Shown: piece after piece, positions 6,001 to 8,577 of the stretch | Layout: each line of letters begins with the position of its first letter | How positions within the stretch are numbered: position 1 is the first letter of the stretch | Assembly: GCA_002724895.1 (NCBI GenBank) | Contig: PBQB01000070.1 | Coordinates: 5,607 to 14,183, forward strand | Direction of reading: 5' to 3' | Source of the DNA: Flavobacteriales bacterium | Lineage (GTDB): Bacteria > Bacteroidota > Bacteroidia > Flavobacteriales > BACL11 | Length of the DNA: 8,577 nucleotides | Translations under genes and position numbers: made by a program | Notes under the pieces: model-generated | Databases searched by the model: none | What the model was told of the DNA's origin: nothing | The model's input: only the letters and a program-made list of their open reading frames with translations

Positions 6001-8238
6001 GATAATGGAGAAATTGAATCTACTCCTTCTGGAGGAACAATAGCTCAAGGAGGATCATATTCATTCATGTGGATGAATAATCAAGTTACACCAACAATTT
6101 CTAATTTAGGAGTGGGACAGTATAGCGTCATTGTTACAGATGATAATGGTTGCGTTGGTTATGATACTATATCTTTATTTCCAGCAAATACTTTATCTAT
6201 GACTTTAAGTACTACTCCTGTAAGTTGTAACGGAAATAACGATGGTTCAGCTACAGCCTCTTTAGTAGGAAGTGGTGCTGGAAGCACAGGTGTTAATTCA
6301 TATTCTTGGACTACACTTTCTGGAATTGTTCAGTCTACTCAGTCAACTACTGGTAATATTCTTGCAGCTGGATTTTATAATATTTTAATAACTGATGCTT
6401 TGGGATGTCAAACAGATAGTATTGTTGAAGTGATAGAACCAGCAACTAATCTTACTCTTTCTGTTACTAATACAAATCTTAGTTGTAACAATAGTAATAA
6501 TGGAACAGCTTTAGCAGTTGCAACTGGAGGAGGAGGTTCTTATCAGTTTAGTTGGGACACGAATCCTATTAGCCAACCAATTTTAGCTAATCCAAGTACT
6601 CCAAATCAACTAGCTGGTTTAAGTGCAGGGGACTATACTGTTTCAGTAATAGATGCAAATAATTGTTTACAAACATCTACATTTACAATACAGCAACCTG
6701 CATTATTATCAACATCTTTAATAGCCACTGATATAAGTTGTTTCGGTGCCGCAGATGGTACAATTGTTCCATCAACAAGTGGTGGTACACCAGCTTATTT
6801 ATATCAATGGACTGGTCCAAATGGATTTTTATCTTCTAATATAAATTTATCAAACCTTGTTCCAGGTACATATACAGTTGATATTACAGATATTAACTCT
6901 TGCTCTACAACTAGTAGTATAGTGATTAACGAACCTCCTGTTCTTGATGCAGTAGCCAATATTACTAACCCTAGCTGTCATAACTTTAGCGATGGATCAA
7001 TTACTTTATACATTACAGGTGGTGTTCCTTCATATTATGCAACTTATAATGGAATAAATCCAACTACATCTACTACAATAGGCGATACTATACTGTTTAG
7101 TAATCTAAGTGCTACACCAAATTCTGTTGTTACAGTTGTAGATGCTAATAATTGTATTTTAAATGTAGATCCACAGTTGATTAATTTAACACAGCCTTTA
7201 CCTTTATTGATCTCATCAATTAACGTAGATGATGCTGTATGTTATGGAGACTCTGGAAATGTTTTTGTTGATGCAAGTGGTGGTACTGCACTTTTAAATA
7301 CTAATTCTTACATATTTGAAATATATGATTTAAGTGGAAATATGATAATGACTTCTAATTCTCCTTACATTAATCTACCAGCTGGTGATTATTCATGTAG
7401 ACTGATTGATTTTAATAATTGTGAGACAGTAGATAATTTTGTTTTAGCTGAACCTGCTGAAATTAACATCAATTTATTAGATATTAATAATATATTATGC
7501 TTCGGTGATAATACTGGTTCTATTACTGTTGATGTTCAAAACACAGCAGGAAATTATTCTGCATTTTGGACTCCTTCTGGTATTCAGTCAACAAGTGCTG
7601 ATAGTTTAGTAGCAGGAACATATTTATTTGAAGTTATTGATATAAATGGTTGTTATCAAACAGAATCATACACATTAACTGAAAATAATGATATTACATT
7701 CGATTACTATTCTACTGATGCTTCTTGTTCAAATACACCTAATGGAAATATAGAAATTTATTTAGTTTCAGGTGGGGTTGCTGATTATGATATTTATCTT
7801 AACCAAAATTTAATTTTATCTAATAGTCCTACTGGAGAAGTTACTGCAAGTTCACTACTTAAAGGAAACTATCATGTTGAAGTAGTAGATAATATTGGAT
7901 GTAAAGATACTATGACAATTAATATTGGAGTTTCAGGTAATAGTAACTGTATAACCCCATCAATAATTGTCACTCCTGAAGCTTCATTTGGAACTAATGA
8001 TTACTGGTCTCCAGGACTAGATTTATCTGGTGACAATATAGATGTAACCATAATGAATATATGGGGTCAAGAAGTTTGGAACTGTACAAGTTTCAATGGT
8101 GGAGATGATTGTGAATGGAGTGGTCAAGATAACTCAGGAGAATCATTACCATCTGCTGATTATTATTACATAATTGAATTTATAGGAACAAGTAAAGAAC
8201 AACCAGCTAAAACTGGAGTTATAACATTGATAAGATAA
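1..8238 (+). CDS. Giant SprB-repeat surface adhesin with T9SS type B sorting domain (5' partial)
   Basis: The frame is open from base 1, so the first ATG (130) is an internal Met inside a repeat and the true start and signal peptide lie upstream. Of the 2745 visible residues, about 1-2647 form 32 tandem units of roughly 82 residues. Each unit has the SprB-repeat pattern (PF13573 type): a Cys-Phe-Gly-like entry, Asp-Gly-Ser, Gly-Gly-x-x-Pro-Tyr, Tyr-x-Trp, a Gly-x-Tyr strand, Asp-Ala-Asn-Gly-Cys, then an Ile/Val-x-Glu-Pro linker. Residues about 2649-2745 resemble the gliding motility-associated C-terminal domain (TIGR04131/CHU_C, PF13585). Known for the family: such proteins are exported by the T9SS, and the best-studied member, SprB of Flavobacterium johnsoniae, is a mobile gliding adhesin. 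Inferred here: a surface-displayed adhesive fibre; ligand unknown. SprB repeats also occur in non-gliding bacteria, so gliding is not shown. Composition is rich in Asn, Ser, Thr and Gly, with very few Lys or Arg. No frameshift or internal stop is seen. The gene probably shares a transcript with the PorP/SprF-like gene four bases downstream. Confidence 0.93.
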   Translation, partial: TSTHTVTNPTCHSSNGGSGLGSISWSTTGGIAPYETQIVDANSMGLVFNTFTNPFPLGQSLPPGDYYIISTDNNGAGNCSSPAHNFSITEPVALVSSVTPSLVSCNNINVGPNNDGSVIFNTLGGTPPYSEIISVTSGGLPLNPSALSPGSYVAEVFDANGCALATNPIQIVINEPAAIVASVPAVNINCVSCFGANDGSALANVTGGTIYDINNPNPVIPGNPYTYVWTPSGSITNPTSTPPGLSAGIQTLLVKDANGCEATTTATICSPNPLAWGSTTFNSACFGDANGSIIANPTGGTAPYYYLWSTGQTTQTISNLPAGIYTCIVTDANGCTINGSETITEPAQIDPGFVMTDVTCFGANDGTAIVNPNNPGCPGAGCNILWWDGSTGLTPIAPLLPNQSNNVPLGTYFVTLTNNLTGCDTTVVFDIVEPDAITLLVNSTSNVSCNSFTDGSISVSASGGSLSYTYTLIDNSTNLAVSSNSIGDFNGLGAGDYSIQVDDGICPIYTDPNTITISEPAPITVVPTIIEPLCNGASNGSISIVASGENNSFSYLWSQTGSTTTTSSGLSGGVNYSVLVTPIDPNTGLPNGCNPHLEPNILMTEPAPITFTQVITDASCFGDSDGEIDLTVSGGTGPYTYQWNDPSAQTSSIATGLSAGTYSCTVTDIQSCVATSSTITVNEPSQIVSNLIINHETCNQNNIGPSNNGSASVSPIGGSNVLTVQWWDGNTALTTNPNLIPQTGFYWVRVIDQVTSCQIQEPFDILPAVEIEASSSSKVDVSCNNGSDGQITVNATGGILPYQYSIDGGITWQLSNVFNGLVANNYNITVMDNNNCEHTFSMDVLEPLPIVVTETITQPSCFGDADGSISIVVTGENNNFTYLWSVSGSTTTTSSNLISGLYQVQVTPTNGCPSFTQPIFLSEPTAINLSNTTITNATCYGDSDGQIDLVVSGGTSPYTYLWNDPLMQMNSSATSLVAGTYICNVIDANGCPGSTLPLVVTEPIEILPNLVCNDISCFGANDGSASVTPNIPNFDVYWNGSQVPQATQMPWPQGQTFAYVVNTTTNCTSSTVFCSINEPQDISLSTNTIDVLCNGDSNGEISVNATGGTGPYEYSIDGGVTWQASNVFSGLLSNSYTIEVRDANLCLKSINVIVNEPATITPNFTINPVSCFGLSDGSASVAPTGGTPNLVGNPYDYFWSITGSTTNSSSGYSVSSNPTNYSVVITDANNCSQTFPVNITEPTDLTLTMIQNPASCYGTNDGSAGVVVSGGTTPYSYVWSNGSITTSINNISGNFTYNVLVTDANNCQKNSSILVVEPTEVIANISVTNVSCNPINAPDGSVTVTGSGGAGGYSIQWSYDPAVVNFTINNHAVGTFDVQLTDQNGCATSPAAISYTVSEPAPFSASFTTVDPICFGDANGEISVNVSGGTVPYEYSIDGGVTWQSSSTTNLNPNVFSGLVSGTYPILIEDNNNCATSVSATLTDPLPLQANENIIPITCVGDNDGVITVNPSGSTGPYTINWSTGSTSNSAFNANNNPNNYPGLAPWPITYSVTIQDAIGCDPLYETFWVETPSSPVLATASVQVPVSCNGFSDAELFVSSTGGNPPYNYYWIDFPSWPSNQFSPTLPAGTYHVVAQDANGCNDTSQIVVSEPAPISPNAAVVSSYGSGGYNLTCNGFSDGIISANASGGSGGGYTYLWSPVNVNTQSVSGLSSGQYSVEVTDANGCTGTQFVNVVDPPAINIQFVVSDVSCFNGNDGQIIAQVSGGAGGIDPTSFSWAGPSFTPPSAQINNLIAGNYLLQVQDNNGCSESDLAVVGQPLDLIGSVQSQITTCDYTDDGEASITVSGGVGPYTYLWNDALNQTTATATNLAGDFAGVQYSVTVTDANGCPKNFSGLVYSPLAISTNILPNHISCFGANDGSISIINSSGGALGSSSYSYSINGSLFNPPIPSYNGFGPGDVIVVAKDINGCIGTTTQQIIEPDLIDPNIQPITSPYCIGVDNGEIESTPSGGTIAQGGSYSFMWMNNQVTPTISNLGVGQYSVIVTDDNGCVGYDTISLFPANTLSMTLSTTPVSCNGNNDGSATASLVGSGAGSTGVNSYSWTTLSGIVQSTQSTTGNILAAGFYNILITDALGCQTDSIVEVIEPATNLTLSVTNTNLSCNNSNNGTALAVATGGGGSYQFSWDTNPISQPILANPSTPNQLAGLSAGDYTVSVIDANNCLQTSTFTIQQPALLSTSLIATDISCFGAADGTIVPSTSGGTPAYLYQWTGPNGFLSSNINLSNLVPGTYTVDITDINSCSTTSSIVINEPPVLDAVANITNPSCHNFSDGSITLYITGGVPSYYATYNGINPTTSTTIGDTILFSNLSATPNSVVTVVDANNCILNVDPQLINLTQPLPLLISSINVDDAVCYGDSGNVFVDASGGTALLNTNSYIFEIYDLSGNMIMTSNSPYINLPAGDYSCRLIDFNNCETVDNFVLAEPAEININLLDINNILCFGDNTGSITVDVQNTAGNYSAFWTPSGIQSTSADSLVAGTYLFEVIDINGCYQTESYTLTENNDITFDYYSTDASCSNTPNGNIEIYLVSGGVADYDIYLNQNLILSNSPTGEVTASSLLKGNYHVEVVDNIGCKDTMTINIGVSGNSNCITPSIIVTPEASFGTNDYWSPGLDLSGDNIDVTIMNIWGQEVWNCTSFNGGDDCEWSGQDNSGESLPSADYYYIIEFIGTSKEQPAKTGVITLIR
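529..1560 (+). repeat. Higher-order repeat copy 1 (units 3-6)
   Basis: This is the first full block of the four-subtype cycle. Unit 3 (subtype C) carries Gly-Asn-Pro-Tyr before its Trp strand and a Ser-Gly-Ser-Ile-Thr segment, matching unit 15. Unit 4 (D) is the canonical short unit with a Tyr-Thr-Cys strand. Unit 5 (A) has Trp-Trp-Asp-Gly in place of the usual Tyr-x-Trp strand, plus a four-residue-spaced Cys pair in a loop. Unit 6 (B) lacks the Trp and reads Tyr-Thr-Leu-Ile-Asp-Asn, a weak match to the Ser-Ile-Asp-Gly-Gly subtype seen better in later copies. Subtypes were assigned by reading the units against each other; no alignment was run. Confidence 0.6.
1561..2541 (+). repeat. Higher-order repeat copy 2 (units 7-10)
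   Basis: Unit 7 (C) has Gly-Glu-Asn-Asn replacing the Gly-Gly-Thr turn and a run of Thr after Thr-Gly-Ser. Unit 8 (D) has Trp-Asn-Asp-Pro and a Tyr-Ser-Cys strand. Unit 9 (A) has Trp-Trp-Asp-Gly-Asn. Unit 10 (B) has Tyr-Ser-Ile-Asp-Gly-Gly-Ile-Thr-Trp-Gln. Each has its closest visible relative four units downstream (11, 12, 13 and 14), which is the clearest evidence for the four-unit period. Confidence 0.72.
2542..3471 (+). repeat. Higher-order repeat copy 3 (units 11-14)
   Basis: Unit 11 (C) repeats the Gly-Glu-Asn-Asn turn and poly-Thr segment of unit 7. Unit 12 (D) repeats Asp-Ser-Asp-Gly-x-Ile-Asp-Leu and Trp-Asn-Asp-Pro of unit 8, with the shared landmarks 957 bases apart. Unit 13 (A) has Tyr-Trp-Asn-Gly-Ser in the position of the Trp-Trp-Asp-Gly of units 5 and 9. 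Unit 14 (B) carries Tyr-Ser-Ile-Asp-Gly-Gly-Val-Thr-Trp-Gln, shared with units 10 and 18. Confidence 0.72.
3472..4455 (+). repeat. Higher-order repeat copy 4 (units 15-18)
   Basis: Unit 15 (C) has Trp-Ser-Ile-Thr-Gly-Ser-Thr-Thr followed by an Asn-Pro-Thr-Asn-Tyr loop. Unit 16 (D) is a short canonical unit without the extra strand Cys. Unit 17 (A position) is the weakest match: it lacks Trp-Asp-Gly but shares a Cys-Asn-Pro-x-Asn insertion near its entry with unit 9. Unit 18 (B) is nearly identical in DNA to unit 14 over its first half, then has an eight-residue loop insertion after Trp-Gln. It ends in Asp-Pro rather than Glu-Pro. Confidence 0.62.
4456..4959 (+). repeat. Partial higher-order repeat copy 5 (units 19-20)
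   Basis: Unit 19 (C position) shares Thr-Gly-Ser-Thr-Ser-Asn-Ser and an Asn-Pro-Asn-Asn-Tyr loop with unit 15. Unit 20 (D position) has a Tyr-Tyr-Trp strand and Pro-Ala-Gly-Thr-Tyr like unit 4, with a proline-rich and Trp-containing loop of its own. The regular order cannot be followed past unit 20. Confidence 0.5.
4960..7941 (+). repeat. Distal, more diverged repeat zone (units 21-32)
   Basis: These twelve units keep the SprB-repeat core and both cysteines but are more varied in loops and linkers. Units 21 and 25 share glycine-rich turns and a Gly-Gln-Tyr-Ser-Val strand. Units 22 and 26 share a Gly-Ala-Gly turn with a Ser-x-Ser-Trp strand, so a four-unit spacing is still hinted at. Unit 23 looks like subtype D (Tyr-Leu-Trp-Asn-Asp) and unit 24 like subtype B (Tyr-Ser-Tyr-Ser-Ile-Asn-Gly), directly adjacent and out of the earlier order. 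Units 29-32 are the most divergent: unit 31 ends in Glu-Asn and unit 32 has no Trp strand and no Pro linker before the sorting domain. This fading next to the C-terminal domain is common for edge units of an array. Confidence 0.75.
7945..8235 (+). other. T9SS type B C-terminal sorting domain (divergent)
   Basis: Visible residues about 2649-2745 of the adhesin. The order of landmarks matches the gliding motility-associated C-terminal domain: an Ile-Thr-Pro/Val-Thr-Pro entry, Thr-Asn-Asp-Tyr-Trp, a beta strand ending in Ile-Met-Asn-Ile-Trp-Gly-Gln-Glu-Val-Trp (family norm: Ile-Phe-Asn-Arg-Trp-Gly), then Glu-Trp-Ser-Gly, Leu-Pro-Ser-Ala-Asp-Tyr-Tyr-Tyr and a final Gly-Val-Ile-Thr-Leu-Ile-Arg. 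Known role of the family: recognition by the T9SS and export across the outer membrane. Unusual here, the Asn-Gly-Asp-Gly segment normally following Thr-Pro is replaced by Glu-Ala-Ser-Phe-Gly, the Arg before Trp-Gly is Ile, and two cysteines lie in the Asn-Cys-Thr to Asp-Cys-Glu loop, possibly as a disulfide. Confidence 0.85.
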
Positions 8239-8245
8239 AAATATG
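8227..8245 (+). promoter_or_regulatory. Translation junction between adhesin and PorP/SprF-like gene
   Basis: Only four bases (aaat, 8239-8242) separate the TAA stop from the ATG at 8243. There is no room for a promoter or hairpin terminator, so the genes are most likely co-transcribed. No GGAGG-like site precedes the ATG; the upstream bases are A-rich (ataagataaaaat), as is usual for Bacteroidota start sites that rely little on Shine-Dalgarno pairing. Translational coupling by re-initiation is plausible but inferred. Confidence 0.4.
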
Positions 8246-8299
8246 AAAAAAGTAATTTTAAGTTTATTTACAAGCATATGTGTTTTGAATAGTTTTGCA
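8243..8299 (+). other. Sec signal peptide of the PorP/SprF-like protein
   Basis: Nineteen residues: Met-Lys-Lys, a hydrophobic stretch from Val4 to Leu15, then Asn-Ser-Phe-Ala. The Ser-Phe-Ala motif fits signal peptidase I cleavage before Gln20-Gln21. No lipobox Cys is placed for lipoprotein processing: Cys13 is inside the hydrophobic core, and the residues before it (Thr-Ser-Ile) do not form one. Confidence 0.8.
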
Positions 8300-8577
8300 C
8301 AGCAAATCCCTTTACAAACACAGTATTTATATAATTATTCTTCTTTAAATCCTGCAGCTGTAGGAGAGAATGATTATGTTAGTTTAAGAGCTTCAGCTAG
8401 AAATCAATGGACTAATTTTAGTCAAAATGATATTTCTACGGAACATATTACATTAACAAACGGATTTGGTAATACTGGTATTGGTGTTACATTAGCAAAC
8501 CATGAAACTGGTGGTTACTTTTCTACAACTAGCTTCAAGTTAGCTTTTTCTCACAGAGTTATTGTTAGCGGTTCTGA
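8243..8577 (+). CDS. PorP/SprF-family outer-membrane protein (3' partial)
   Basis: The first 111 residues are visible; the gene runs off the window (family members are usually about 300-350 residues). Residues 1-19 are a signal peptide: two Lys, a hydrophobic core, and Ser-Phe-Ala before Gln-Gln. The mature start shows the PorP/SprF pattern (TIGR03519/PF11751 type): Gln-Gln-x-Pro, Gln-Tyr-Leu-Tyr-Asn at 27-31, Asn-Pro-Ala-Ala-Val-Gly at 36-41, and Arg-Asn-Gln-Trp at 53-56. Alternating polar and aromatic stretches after residue 60 fit outer-membrane beta strands. Known: SprF of F. johnsoniae is needed for export of SprB, and relatives are often encoded next to proteins with type B sorting domains. 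Inferred: this is the dedicated partner of the adhesin just upstream, acting in the outer membrane at the T9SS. ATG 8243 is chosen because it opens the signal peptide directly. Many paralogues exist, so no gene symbol is given. Confidence 0.88.
   Translation, partial: MKKVILSLFTSICVLNSFAQQIPLQTQYLYNYSSLNPAAVGENDYVSLRASARNQWTNFSQNDISTEHITLTNGFGNTGIGVTLANHETGGYFSTTSFKLAFSHRVIVSGS

Larger units (their letters stand above)
1..7941 (+). repeat. Array of 32 tandem SprB-type protein repeats
   Basis: I drew unit boundaries after the Glu-Pro (or equivalent) linker. Unit end positions: u1 273 (5' incomplete), u2 528, u3 819, u4 1038, u5 1302, u6 1560, u7 1818, u8 2052, u9 2301, u10 2541, u11 2772, u12 3009, u13 3237, u14 3471, u15 3726, u16 3954, u17 4200, u18 4455, u19 4719, u20 4959, u21 5214, u22 5457, u23 5700, u24 5946, u25 6183, u26 6441, u27 6699, u28 6936, u29 7197, u30 7455, u31 7686, u32 about 7941. 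All units hold a Cys near the entry and a second Cys in the Asp-x-Asn-Gly-Cys block, which suggests one disulfide per unit. Lengths vary from about 73 to 97 residues, mostly through loop insertions between the Gly-Gly and Gly-x-Tyr motifs. The linker is Glu-Pro in 16 of units 1-20 but only 4 of units 21-31. Most units are well diverged at the DNA level, so this is an old array with some younger exchanges. Confidence 0.9.

Noticed and set aside
1..7941. CRISPR array or noncoding satellite
   Set aside because: The DNA periodicity follows codon units, varies in length by multiples of three and diverges at synonymous positions, which is what a protein repeat array shows. There are no short exact repeats with unique spacers.
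1..7941. PKD, Ig-like or cadherin repeats instead of SprB repeats
   Set aside because: The Cys-Phe-Gly entry, Gly-Gly-x-x-Pro-Tyr turn and Asp-Ala-Asn-Gly-Cys block with Glu-Pro linkers match SprB repeats. Typical PKD (Trp-Asp-Phe-Gly-Asp-Gly) and cadherin (Asp-x-Asn-Asp-Asn) motifs are not seen in order.
8236..8245. Terminator or promoter between the two genes
   Set aside because: Only four bases separate them, and no inverted repeat with a T run or promoter-like pair fits there.
1..8577. Mobile element, phage or defence system
   Set aside because: No transposase, integrase, terminal inverted repeats, tRNA or nuclease-like genes are visible; both genes belong to a surface-protein and export pair.

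Overview
The window is almost entirely one giant gene. A single reading frame on the + strand is open from base 1 to a TAA at 8236-8238, giving 2745 visible residues with no start in the window, so the gene is cut at its 5' end. It encodes a secreted tandem-repeat protein of the SprB-repeat type: 32 units of about 82 residues (the first incomplete), followed by a C-terminal domain resembling the type B sorting domain (gliding motility-associated/CHU_C type) of the type IX secretion system (T9SS). Four bases after its stop, a second gene starts (8243) and runs off the end. Its 111 visible residues have a signal peptide and the N-terminal signature of PorP/SprF-family outer-membrane proteins.

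Organism: SprB repeats, a type B sorting domain and a PorP/SprF partner together point to a T9SS-bearing member of the Bacteroidota. The AT-rich codon use (aat, ggа-type and tta codons favoured; G+C about one third by eye) and the lack of a clear Shine-Dalgarno fit a low-GC Flavobacteriia-like lineage. The sequence does not show genus or species.

Layout: 1-273 is the rest of the first visible repeat unit; 274-528 is unit 2; 529-4959 (units 3-20) is a region where four unit subtypes recur in a fixed order, a higher-order repeat of about 320 residues; 4960-7941 (units 21-32) is a more diverged distal zone; 7945-8235 is the sorting domain; 8239-8242 is the only noncoding DNA; 8243-8577 is the start of the PorP/SprF-like gene.

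Working together (inference from the family): the repeat protein would cross the outer membrane through the T9SS using its C-terminal domain, with the PorP/SprF-like protein as its dedicated export or anchoring partner, leaving a long disulfide-stapled fibre on the surface as an adhesin. Protein family and layout are known types. The less ordinary points are the four-unit periodicity with its subtype-specific cysteines, the near absence of Lys and Arg in the visible 2745 residues, and a sorting domain lacking the usual Asn-Gly-Asp-Gly entry motif. I did not find a previously undescribed system.
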